NCBI RefSeq assembly: GCF_003610455.1
Contig: NZ_RAQK01000001.1
Location: 1,302,001 to 1,366,000, forward strand
Reading direction: 5' to 3'
From: Sulfitobacter guttiformis
Lineage (GTDB): Bacteria > Pseudomonadota > Alphaproteobacteria > Rhodobacterales > Rhodobacteraceae
Length of the DNA stretch: 64,000 nt
Notes under the pieces: generated by a model
Databases searched by the model: none
Told to the model about the DNA's origin: nothing
What the model saw: only the letters and a program-made list of their open reading frames with translations
Program-made: the position numbers and the translations under genes
Shown: one piece after another, positions 7,221 to 15,553 of the stretch
Layout: every line of letters starts with the position of its first letter
Position numbering within the stretch: the stretch's first letter is position 1

Positions 7221-9968
7221 TTAAGCCGAAGCTTTTTTCGATAATTTTACGGGAGTCGGCGTCGCGTTGTCCAACGCTTCAGCGGTGAAAACCCTCAGGC
7301 CCAGATCGGGCCTGTAGCCATGAATTTCGCTCACATCGAGCGCACGCATAAAACTAAGGATTTCCTGACTAACGACCTGTCCGGGGACGAGGATCGGAAA
7401 GCCGGGGGGATATGGGATGATAAACCCTGCCGAGACAATCGTCTCGCCACGGAGCATCGCTTCTTTCAACGATCCATCAAGTTCGAGATAATCGCAGTTC
7501 TTTTCATCATAAGCGAGGAAGAACGCCTTGCGAATATCACCTTCACGGCTGTTTCCGCTCTCCAGAAACGCCTTATGGAAGCGGCTGAAGTCAGGCAGTG
7601 GCGGATAGTCCTCGAGCAGATTTTTCACACGGCGGTCAAATCCTATCTTCTCCATGCCAGAGGCATCATCGTTCAACTCGTCGAGCGATTTTGCAATCTC
7701 TACCAGAACTTCAATCAAATATGCCACGCTAGAGCGCGTGGTACCGATGTTGGTCATGAAAAGAACGGTATTGCGCGATGTCTTGTTGATCTGGATACCG
7801 TATTTATCCATCAGGATTTTGTTCTTGAACGTATCACCGTCCCAGCCCGTCCCCCCGACCAACAGGGTCACGCGCGAAGCATCAAGCACGAACTCATCGC
7901 GCTCCCAGCAATCCCACAGATCGGTCCAGCCTTGCTCGGCGTCATAATAGCTGGTGACGCCGCTCTCCCTGTGCTCCTCCGGGATCATATCGCCCGCTGT
8001 CAGAACCTGAAAATACTTCTTAAGTAGCGGATGGTCAGACAGAGCGCGGCGCATCGACATCGCGGCCTCGATCTGACGCTGCACGAACTCGAAGCCCTCA
8101 AGCTCGACCTGACGGCGCCCCACATCCAGACTTGCGATGATCTGGTAGTTTGGCGAGGTCGAGGTATGCGTCATATACGCTTCGTGGAAGCTCTGCTCCA
8201 CCTCACCCTTAAAGTCCTGATCGTTTACGTGGATCATCGAGCCCTGGCGCAAGCTTGTGAGCGTTTTATGCGTGGATTGGGTTGAATAGGCCCGCACCCG
8301 CGCAGTGGGCGGCGGGATCAGACGTGTCTTCATCAGTGTCTCGTGGTCTGCATCTTTCAGCTCTACCTGCTGGGCTTCATAAGCCTCGCGGTGCGCTTCT
8401 GTCTTGAACTTGACCCGCAACACATTCGCAGCATTCATTGCTGTGCGCTGGCGATAGGTCGGATTGAAGCGGGCAAAAGCGAACCACGCTTCGTCCCACA
8501 GGAAAATGAGGTCGGGCTTGATCGCCAGACATTCCTGCATCACCCGCTCTACATTATACACAAGACCGTCGAACGTGCAGTTTGTCAGCAACAGCATCCG
8601 CACGCGGTCAAGTTTGCCCTGCGCTTTCAACTCCAGCAGCCGCTCCTTCATTTCCGACAATGGCACAGCGCCATACATCGAATATTTGTTGAGGGGATAG
8701 CTATCGAGATAGCTGACCTGAGCGCCTGACAGGACCATACCGTAGTGATGCGATTTGTGGCAGTCTCGGTCCACCAGTACGATATCACCGGGTTTAATCA
8801 GCGCTTGCACGACGATCTTGTTGCAGGTCGAAGTGCCGTTGGTCGCAAAAAATGTCTGCTTTGAGCCAAACGCACGCGAAGCAAGCTCCTGTGCCTCCTT
8901 TATAGGGCCTTGGGGTTCAAGCAAACTGTCCAGCCCGCCGGATGTCGCAGAGGTTTCCGCGAGGAAAATATTGGGGCCGTAGAACGCGCCCATGTCCTGA
9001 ATCCAGTGCGAGCGGGTAATAGATTTCCCACGGCTGATCGGCATGGCATGAAATACGCCTGTCGGCTGTTTGGAATATTCGACCAGTGCCGTAAAAAACG
9101 GCGACTTATTGCGCGCCTGAACCCCCCGCAGGATGTTCAGGTGCAGTTCCATAAAGTCTTCGGAGTTGTAGAACACGCGGCGACAGATCCCCAGATCGAG
9201 GCCCGCGATATCTTCGACAGAGCGTTCCGTGACCAGATATGCATCCAGCTCGGGGCGAACCCGCGCAATCATCCGGCACAACTCGGGCCCATAATTTTCG
9301 GGCGGAATAGCGTCAATCTCGTTCCGGCCACCTGCACGCGCCAGATAACGTGTCAGAATCTCCTCGGCATTCTCAGAATGCAGCACCAGACCGGGCCGCA
9401 CAACGATGGCCTGAATATTGTGGTTAAACAGTACTGCAATGAGCGCATCCTCGATGGAGGGCACAACAACAGCCTCATAGATGAATTGATCCTCGGGGCG
9501 GCGCATGCCGGTGACATTCGCCTTGAGCCATCGTTCCTGATGCTCGTTGACGCTGTCTACAACCAGCACTTCGAAGTAAGGCTTGGACAGGGCGCGCATT
9601 TCGGGGCTGTGGTGTGCGTCGTCGTCCTGCTCTTCCTGATCGACGCTATCGCGTTCGAGCGGGATATGGCGACGGCGGTAAGCTCCTGTCGTCAAGGCAC
9701 GAGTGATCCGGTTCACGGCGAAACTTACATCGTCAAGCTTACCCTGATCGAAATGGCGCCGGATCAATGCAAAGGCGTGTTTTCCTGGAAAGGCCCAGTA
9801 AGCCTCCATGACGTCGAGCGTCTCAAACAATTCTGCCACACTGGCGCGCAACTGGGCGGCTTCACCCGCACTTGGGTTACGGGTCAGGGCGCTGGTCGCT
9901 TCGCGCAATGCGCTCCATCGGTCAGAGCGCAATTGGATCGCAGATGAATAGTCTCTCATCGAATGCAT
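7221..9968 (-). CDS. Orn/Lys/Arg-type PLP decarboxylase (fold type I), large form
   Basis: 915 aa. An N-terminal region (about 1-270) resembles the receiver-like wing domain of inducible basic-amino-acid decarboxylases, followed by the PLP domain. Visible features are the phosphate-binding FATNGTST (about 374-381), HKSHH near 404-408, the aspartate of LWDEAWFAF (Asp492) and the PLP-binding lysine in STHKTL (Lys568). The spacing between Asp492 and Lys568 (76 residues) is about double that in E. coli LdcI, owing to a charged insert around 505-550. The likely reaction is alpha-decarboxylation of a basic amino acid to a polyamine-type amine. It sits between the nitrilase and ATP-grasp genes; the exact substrate is not decidable. 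Confidence 0.85.
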   Translation of the reverse strand: MHSMRDYSSAIQLRSDRWSALREATSALTRNPSAGEAAQLRASVAELFETLDVMEAYWAFPGKHAFALIRRHFDQGKLDDVSFAVNRITRALTTGAYRRRHIPLERDSVDQEEQDDDAHHSPEMRALSKPYFEVLVVDSVNEHQERWLKANVTGMRRPEDQFIYEAVVVPSIEDALIAVLFNHNIQAIVVRPGLVLHSENAEEILTRYLARAGGRNEIDAIPPENYGPELCRMIARVRPELDAYLVTERSVEDIAGLDLGICRRVFYNSEDFMELHLNILRGVQARNKSPFFTALVEYSKQPTGVFHAMPISRGKSITRSHWIQDMGAFYGPNIFLAETSATSGGLDSLLEPQGPIKEAQELASRAFGSKQTFFATNGTSTCNKIVVQALIKPGDIVLVDRDCHKSHHYGMVLSGAQVSYLDSYPLNKYSMYGAVPLSEMKERLLELKAQGKLDRVRMLLLTNCTFDGLVYNVERVMQECLAIKPDLIFLWDEAWFAFARFNPTYRQRTAMNAANVLRVKFKTEAHREAYEAQQVELKDADHETLMKTRLIPPPTARVRAYSTQSTHKTLTSLRQGSMIHVNDQDFKGEVEQSFHEAYMTHTSTSPNYQIIASLDVGRRQVELEGFEFVQRQIEAAMSMRRALSDHPLLKKYFQVLTAGDMIPEEHRESGVTSYYDAEQGWTDLWDCWERDEFVLDASRVTLLVGGTGWDGDTFKNKILMDKYGIQINKTSRNTVLFMTNIGTTRSSVAYLIEVLVEIAKSLDELNDDASGMEKIGFDRRVKNLLEDYPPLPDFSRFHKAFLESGNSREGDIRKAFFLAYDEKNCDYLELDGSLKEAMLRGETIVSAGFIIPYPPGFPILVPGQVVSQEILSFMRALDVSEIHGYRPDLGLRVFTAEALDNATPTPVKLSKKASA

Positions 9969-10018
9969 CGGTCGTTCTCCGCAAAAAGTTACGCAGCTTG
10001 GACCATGCGATGAGATGC

Positions 10019-10044
10019 GGGCGGGGAATGTTCCCTGCCCGCCC
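10019..10044 (-). repeat. GC-rich hairpin between nitrilase and decarboxylase genes
   Basis: GGGCGGG at 10019-10025 pairs with CCCGCCC at 10038-10044, and a nested GGGAA-TG-TTCCC occupies 10024-10035. It lies in the 87-base gap between the two genes and is not followed by a T-run on the minus strand. It looks more like an mRNA processing or attenuation element than a strong terminator. Confidence 0.5.
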
Positions 10045-10055
10045 TAACGCACGGC

Positions 10056-11174
10056 CTAGCCGCTGGATGTGTCAGTATCCGTGGTTCCGGTCAGAATACC
10101 GGCCTTCACGGGTGGAATCGGCGCTGCAACAGGCGCCGCAGCAAGGGTAGCGCTCTCTACCGGTGCAGCGGTACCGGCAGAGGGGTTTGGCAATGGCTCT
10201 TCGGGGAAAGCCGGCGGTACTTTAAACGCATACCCCGGCAAGCTGTCTTGGCCCGCAGCATCAGGCGTGTAAGGAACACGCATTGCTGGTGCCATCATAT
10301 CGAGGCCAGCTTTCGTCCCTTTGTGCGGGATGGCAAGCGGACCAAGTGTTTTGAGATACTCGTCGGTGCCGCTGGCGCGGTCATAAACCGAGAAATCAGT
10401 CGAGCGGTCGCGGAAAGACTTGAGTACTTGGCCAAGCCCCTTCATGCCGGTCTCACGCTGGCGGCGAACCATATCGAGGTCGATCTCTATCGGGAACATG
10501 TCTTCCTGACCGGCGGACTGGTGCAAGACCTGTGACGTGGGATCAATCACGCAAGATTTGCCAACACCGCCCGCTCCCAAACCGTTCACGTCAATGACAT
10601 AGCACTGGAACTGAACAGCCGTTGCGCGTGCAATCGCAAGCTCCGCGTCGCGGTCTGTCGTTCCTGTAAGGACGGGATGCAAAAGCACCTCGACGCCTTG
10701 TGATGTCAACTGGCGCGTAGTTTCGGGGAACCACATGTCATAGCAAATCGACAAACCAAAGCGGCCAACATCCGGCACATCGAAGATACAGAAATCTGTA
10801 CCTGCAGCGACGCCGGCCTCATAGGGCCGGAACGGGAACATTTTTGCATAGCGGCGAATAATCTCGCCCTGCGGATTAATAACAACGGATGTATTGTAAA
10901 TCCGGCCATCTTCGGGGTCGGTGATGAACATCGAGCCGGGGATGAGCCAGACACCGTGTTTTACCGCTGCAGCCTGAAATTTCTCGAGCGCCTCGTTTTC
11001 GGGCGGCAAGGAGTATTGATCAAGCGGGCCGTAAGCGGCCAACTCGGAGAACAATACCATCTGCGTCCAAGGGAAACGCGTCATCAGGATGTCCAGCCGC
11101 TGGATCATTCCATCAACGTTCGGGACGAGGGCGTTGACGTACATTTGTACGCCGGCAATTGCAAAGGGGGTCAT
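10056..11174 (-). CDS. Carbon-nitrogen hydrolase (nitrilase superfamily amidase)
   Basis: 372 aa. The catalytic Glu-Lys-Cys triad is clear: Glu44 in FSELAAYG, Lys111 in YAKMFPF and Cys144 in SICYDMWFPE. The tryptophan and glutamate after Cys144 match amidase and N-carbamoyl-amine hydrolase branches. Residues beyond about 290 form an extended tail rich in Pro and Ala, which is not part of the core fold. The gene is immediately upstream of the basic-amino-acid decarboxylase. In polyamine pathways a nitrilase-family enzyme hydrolyses N-carbamoylputrescine, so a related reaction is possible here, but that is inference. Confidence 0.85.
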   Translation of the reverse strand: MTPFAIAGVQMYVNALVPNVDGMIQRLDILMTRFPWTQMVLFSELAAYGPLDQYSLPPENEALEKFQAAAVKHGVWLIPGSMFITDPEDGRIYNTSVVINPQGEIIRRYAKMFPFRPYEAGVAAGTDFCIFDVPDVGRFGLSICYDMWFPETTRQLTSQGVEVLLHPVLTGTTDRDAELAIARATAVQFQCYVIDVNGLGAGGVGKSCVIDPTSQVLHQSAGQEDMFPIEIDLDMVRRQRETGMKGLGQVLKSFRDRSTDFSVYDRASGTDEYLKTLGPLAIPHKGTKAGLDMMAPAMRVPYTPDAAGQDSLPGYAFKVPPAFPEEPLPNPSAGTAAPVESATLAAAPVAAPIPPVKAGILTGTTDTDTSSG

Positions 11175-11311
11175 ATCTGCTTACTCCGAGAACCACGGCT
11201 CTGGCCGTTTGGAACTGCTCTTACGCCCTTTGGATAGGGAGTGAAACAGCCCATGCGCACCAGTGCCGTAGCGGCGTTGCATGGCAGATATGTTTCCACA
11301 GCGCAGGTAAT

Positions 11312-14056
11312 TTACGCTGCCGCCACTTTGTCGAGGCCGCTTCCGTTGCGCCGACGTTGTAGTACCACAACCCCCGCAAGCAGCAAAAGCGCGGGCAGGA
11401 ACATCAGGTATTTGCTTGGCTGTGGCTCCGGTTTGAGGACGCGCACCACCTCTTGATCCCAATCAAGGCCAGCCGATTGTCCTGCAGAATTATAGGCAAC
11501 ATCGTCGATAATAACCTTATCGCCATCCATGCGCAGCGTGACACCGGCAGCAGACAAACGCTCGGTCCCGTCTGCACCTTCGCCCAGCGGGAGCAAAGCT
11601 ACGAACTCGAGCGGATCACCAAGGTCGTTAACCCCTGCCACCCTTAGACGGAGTGTCTCGCCGATAGGCGTTGCATCCGCCGCCTGCGTCAACTCGGAGG
11701 CCGCCATTTCGGTGTAGGGCGGCGATATCATGTCCATCCAGAATCCCGGACGAAAGAGCGTAAAGGCAATGAGCAACAGTGCAATCGTCTCATAGATACG
11801 ATTTTTCGCAAGGAACCAACCCTGCGTTGCCGCCGCAAACAGTAGCATCGCAATCGTTGCGACAATGAAGACGAATATGCCCTGCGCCCACGTCACATCG
11901 ATCAGCAACAACTCTGTGTTGAAGATAAACAGGAATGGGAGAGCAGCTGTGCGCAGGCTGTAAAAGAACGCGACTACACCGGTTTTGATCGGATCGCCGC
12001 CCGAAACAGCCGCCGCCGCAAACGAGGCGAGGCCGACCGGCGGCGTCACATCCGCCATAATGCCAAAGTAAAACACGAAAAGGTGCACAGCTATCAGCGG
12101 CACGATGAGCCCGTTTTGCTGGCCGAGCGTTACGATTACCGGTGCAAGAAGGGCGGAGACGACGATATAGTTCGCCGTGGTCGGCAGACCCATCCCGAGG
12201 ATGAGGGATAAAACGGCAGTCAGCACTAATATTGCGAGAATATGTCCTCCGGACAGAACTTCGACCACATCGGCCAGCGCTGCACCAACACCTGTTTGGC
12301 TGACCGAGCCCACGATGATACCCGCAGTTGCGGTCGCAATACCGATGCCGATCATATTACGCGCACCCGTAACCAAGCCATCAACGAGGTCAAGCAAGCC
12401 ATCTTTGATGTCAGAGGCAAAATTGCTATGGCCACGGAAAATCGCCATAAGCGGCCGCTGGGTCAGAAGAATGAAAACCATATAGCACGTCGCCCAGAAC
12501 GCCGAGAGGCCGGGGGACAGACGGTCAACCATCAAAGCCCAAACAAGTACAACGACAGGCAAGATAAAATGTAGACCCGAGCGAACCGTCGGACCAGGCA
12601 ACGGCAACTTTGTTACCGGCGCGTTCGGATCATCAAGCTCGAGCGGGGCCTCCTTGGACGCGACATAAAGAAGACCTACGTAAACAGCCGTCAGAAATAC
12701 AAAAATAATGTATCCTGCAGTTTCAGGGAAAGCAGGGCGGATCCATCCCATCAGATAGTAAACCGCGAAGCTAAGCCCACAGATCACTGCAATCGTGAAA
12801 GCGATTGACATAAGCCACGCCAGCAGTGGTTTTGGTGGTGTCGGACGCGGCAAGCCCACCATACCGGCCTTGAGCGCTTCGAGGTGTACGATATAAACCA
12901 GCGCGATGTAGGAAATCACAGCAGGCAGAAACGCATGCTTAACCACATCAAAATATGGAATGCCCACATATTCGACCATCAAGAAGGCAGCAGCACCCAT
13001 AACAGGCGGCATGATCTGCCCGTTTACGGAAGAGGCCACTTCAACAGCGCCCGCTTTCTCGGAGCTGAAACCCACCTTTTTCATCAAAGGGATCGTAAAT
13101 GTACCAGTGGTCACAACGTTTGCGATCGAGGAGCCTGAAATCAGACCCGTCATCGCGGATGAGACGACAGCCGCCTTTGCGGGTCCGCCCTTCATATGAC
13201 CCATTAGGCTGAATGCGACTTGAATAAAATAGTTGCCCGCACCCGCACGGTCCAGCAGCGAACCGAACAGCACAAAAAGAAATACAAACGAAGTAGAAAC
13301 GCCCAATGCGATACCGAAAACACCCTCGGTCGTGATCCACTGGTGGTTCACGATCTCTGACAGGCTGTTACCTTTATGGGCAATGATGCTTGGCATATTC
13401 GGGCCAAGGACGGTGTACATCAGGAAGACGGACGCGACGATCATCAGTGCTGGCCCAAGGGCGCGGCGCGTCGCCTCAAGCAGGATCATGATGCCGATAA
13501 CGGCAACCACGTAATCCTGCATGATTGGCGCACCGACACGGTCCGCGATGTCACGGTAGAAGAAGAAAAGGTATAGGGCGGTCAGCGCGCCCACGATGGC
13601 AAGCGCCCATTCCCAAACCGGCACGCGGTCTTTGGGGGAGCCAAGGATCACCGTTGCCGCAATGGCGATTGCAGGAATCGGCACCCACCACACGGCGACA
13701 CTATCCTTTGCAGCCACCATAAACAGCCCGGCAAGCGCAAGTGGTACAACGACGCCAAGGATCATCTGGAATTTCGTGCGCGCGGCGGGAAATGCCATAA
13801 TTCCGAGGAAAACCGCAAATCCAAGGTGGATAGACCGCGCAAGCGTATCGTTAAACAGACCGAAAGGGGATGCGATATAAAGCTGGAACAAGGACCATGC
13901 GAGGGCGGTAAGCATTAAGAGGATGCCGACTGGACCGCCGACAGACCGCCCGCCAGTATCCGAGGAAGCAACAAGAGCATCAAGTTCGCTTTGATCCAGC
14001 CCGCCACGTCCGGCAGCTTCGGCTTCTACAGCAGCAGCTTGTTGTTGGTCAGTCAT
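11312..14056 (-). CDS. TRAP transporter fused permease (DctQ-DctM, TAXI type) with DUF3394 tail
   Basis: About 914 aa, with many membrane helices. The N-terminal part holds the small DctQ-like helices. The large DctM part follows, with characteristic segments such as GQIMPPVMGAAAFLMVEY and LGMGLPTTANYIVV. The C-terminal 150 residues contain a soluble, PDZ-like region (YNSAGQSAGLDWDQEV) ending in one more helix, as in the DUF3394 tail of TAXI permeases. TRAP transporters import organic acids driven by an ion gradient. The start at 14056 gives MTDQQQ; an ATG nine codons upstream is less likely. It is downstream of its solute receptor. Confidence 0.92.
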   Translation of the reverse strand: MTDQQQAAAVEAEAAGRGGLDQSELDALVASSDTGGRSVGGPVGILLMLTALAWSLFQLYIASPFGLFNDTLARSIHLGFAVFLGIMAFPAARTKFQMILGVVVPLALAGLFMVAAKDSVAVWWVPIPAIAIAATVILGSPKDRVPVWEWALAIVGALTALYLFFFYRDIADRVGAPIMQDYVVAVIGIMILLEATRRALGPALMIVASVFLMYTVLGPNMPSIIAHKGNSLSEIVNHQWITTEGVFGIALGVSTSFVFLFVLFGSLLDRAGAGNYFIQVAFSLMGHMKGGPAKAAVVSSAMTGLISGSSIANVVTTGTFTIPLMKKVGFSSEKAGAVEVASSVNGQIMPPVMGAAAFLMVEYVGIPYFDVVKHAFLPAVISYIALVYIVHLEALKAGMVGLPRPTPPKPLLAWLMSIAFTIAVICGLSFAVYYLMGWIRPAFPETAGYIIFVFLTAVYVGLLYVASKEAPLELDDPNAPVTKLPLPGPTVRSGLHFILPVVVLVWALMVDRLSPGLSAFWATCYMVFILLTQRPLMAIFRGHSNFASDIKDGLLDLVDGLVTGARNMIGIGIATATAGIIVGSVSQTGVGAALADVVEVLSGGHILAILVLTAVLSLILGMGLPTTANYIVVSALLAPVIVTLGQQNGLIVPLIAVHLFVFYFGIMADVTPPVGLASFAAAAVSGGDPIKTGVVAFFYSLRTAALPFLFIFNTELLLIDVTWAQGIFVFIVATIAMLLFAAATQGWFLAKNRIYETIALLLIAFTLFRPGFWMDMISPPYTEMAASELTQAADATPIGETLRLRVAGVNDLGDPLEFVALLPLGEGADGTERLSAAGVTLRMDGDKVIIDDVAYNSAGQSAGLDWDQEVVRVLKPEPQPSKYLMFLPALLLLAGVVVLQRRRNGSGLDKVAAA

Positions 14057-14127
14057 GGCAATGGTCCCTATTGCATGCCGCACCTTTCCGGTGCGTGCCG
14101 GTCACGACGCATTGTGCGCCGAGCCAC

Positions 14128-14158
14128 TGGAGCGGCGGATTATGCCTCCGCCGCTCCA
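14128..14158 (-). repeat. Perfect 12-bp stem hairpin between TAXI receptor and permease genes
   Basis: TGGAGCGGCGGA at 14128-14139 pairs perfectly with TCCGCCGCTCCA at 14147-14158 around a 7-base loop. There is no T-run. It lies just after the receptor stop codon. Hairpins at this position commonly protect the 5' message so that the binding protein is made in excess over the permease. Confidence 0.7.
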
Positions 14159-14178
14159 TGTGTCAGATCACGAGCAGA

Positions 14179-15150
14179 TTATTCAATCCAGCCACGCTCT
14201 TTGTAGTACTTCGCAGCGCCGTCATGCAGAGGCGCGGACAGACCTTGCGAGATCATGTCCTCTTCCTTGAGGTTTGCAAACGCGGGGTGCAGCCCTTTGA
14301 AGCGATCAAAGTTGTCAAAGACCGCTTTTACGGTTTGGTAAATTGTTTCCTCATCAACATCAGAAGACGAAACAAAAGTGGCCTTCACGCCAAAAGTGTT
14401 CACATCCAAATCTGTGCCTTTGTACATCCCACCGGGAACGGTAGCTGCGGCATAGAAAGGATTGTTGTCAATCAGACCCTGAATTTCGGGACCTGTTACA
14501 GAAATCAGCTCTGCGTCGATGGTCGAAACCGCCTCCTGAATGGAGCCATTGGGATGACCAACAGTATAGATAATCGCATCAACCTTGTTGTCGCCCAATG
14601 CAGCGGCCTGCTCGGCCGGCTTCAATTCGGACGCGAGTGCGAAGTCATCCAGCGTCCAGCCTTTGGCCGCCATCACAACTTCCATTGTGGCACGCTGACC
14701 GGAACCTGGGTTGCCGATGTTGACGCGCTTGCCCTTGAGATCATCGAACGTCTTGATGCCGCTGTCTTTGCGCGCAATCACGTTGAACGGTTCGCCATGC
14801 ACGGAGAATACAGCACGCAGCTTGTCGAACTTGTCGCCCTCGAAGGTCGAGGTGCCGTTGTAGGCGTGGTGCTGCCAGTCCGACTGGGCAACTCCCATGT
14901 CCATGTCGCCAGCCTTGATCGCGTTAATGTTTGCGATAGAGCCACCGGTGGACGGTGCCGTGCACTTCAGTCCGTGGTCGGCCGAGCCGCGGTTCACGAG
15001 GCGGCAGATCGACTGACCCACCACAAAGTAAACACCGGTCTGGCCACCGGTACCGATGGTGATGAACTTTTCTTGTGCAAATGACGCAGTACCTGCCAGC
15101 ATGGCGCCCGCAAAGGCCCCTGCGACGGTCATTGTCTTGAACATTTTCAT
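14179..15150 (-). CDS. TAXI family TRAP transporter solute-binding receptor
   Basis: About 323 aa from the ATG at 15150, which is preceded by GGGAGAG. The signal peptide MKMFKTMTVAGAFAGAMLAG ends near TASFAQ. The mature start ITIGTGGQTGVYFVVG is the TAXI signature (thiamine/glutamate-type receptors). Further typical segments are GSIANINAIKAGDMDMGVAQSD and KRVNIGNPGSGQRAT. It binds the substrate in the periplasm and hands it to the fused permease encoded downstream. An ATG at 15201 is possible but would put 17 extra residues ahead of the signal peptide. Confidence 0.92.
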   Translation of the reverse strand: MKMFKTMTVAGAFAGAMLAGTASFAQEKFITIGTGGQTGVYFVVGQSICRLVNRGSADHGLKCTAPSTGGSIANINAIKAGDMDMGVAQSDWQHHAYNGTSTFEGDKFDKLRAVFSVHGEPFNVIARKDSGIKTFDDLKGKRVNIGNPGSGQRATMEVVMAAKGWTLDDFALASELKPAEQAAALGDNKVDAIIYTVGHPNGSIQEAVSTIDAELISVTGPEIQGLIDNNPFYAAATVPGGMYKGTDLDVNTFGVKATFVSSSDVDEETIYQTVKAVFDNFDRFKGLHPAFANLKEEDMISQGLSAPLHDGAAKYYKERGWIE

Positions 15151-15367
15151 AGTAAACTCTCCCGTTATTGTCACAAGCACAGCGCACAACGCTGCTCTCA
15201 ACTATATGGAAGGAGAATGCTGAGGACATACGCGGAAGCGCACATATCGTCGTTCTTCCTAGCCTCCCGTTTCGATTTTTATGCCATGTTAGCGGCAATC
15301 GTACGAAATCTGAATTAAACGTAGGCAGCTTTTTAAAGATGAGCAAGCAATTGATACGAGGGAGATC

Positions 15368-15400
15368 AACATATATTCATCACGTTGTTTAATATATGTT
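15368..15400. repeat. AT-rich 10-bp inverted repeat in divergent promoter region
   Basis: AACATATATT at 15368-15377 and AATATATGTT at 15391-15400 are exact reverse complements with a 13-base spacer. It is in the 403-base region between the TAXI receptor (minus) and the glutamate-synthase-like gene (plus). It could be an operator for either gene. Confidence 0.5.
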
Positions 15401-15454
15401 ATTTGCTTGAAATTTACCCGATTTTTTGCGGTTCATCAGATATTTCGAGCGATA

Positions 15455-15520
15455 ACACCTGCGTCAGTCACGGGTGATACCCTTGCCAACACGGGTGTTA
15501 ATGAGGTCTACACACCTGCA
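15455..15520. promoter_or_regulatory. Repeated-motif cluster, candidate operator sites
   Basis: Two copies of ACACCTGC (15455-15462 and 15512-15519) flank two copies of CACGGGTG (15469-15476 and 15490-15497). The inner copies are 21 bases apart, two helical turns, and the two motifs are roughly reverse complementary to one another. The cluster ends about 35 bases before the start of the glutamate-synthase-like gene. Binding by a regulator is inference. The remaining sequence of this intergenic region shows no gene. Confidence 0.4.
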
Positions 15521-15553
15521 CGTTAGCAAATGCGCAACTAGCCGGAGCGTCGC

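Noticed and set aside
10030..10034. Further EcfG-type GGAAC upstream of the decarboxylase
   Set aside because: No GTT at the needed distance; the bases belong to the hairpin.
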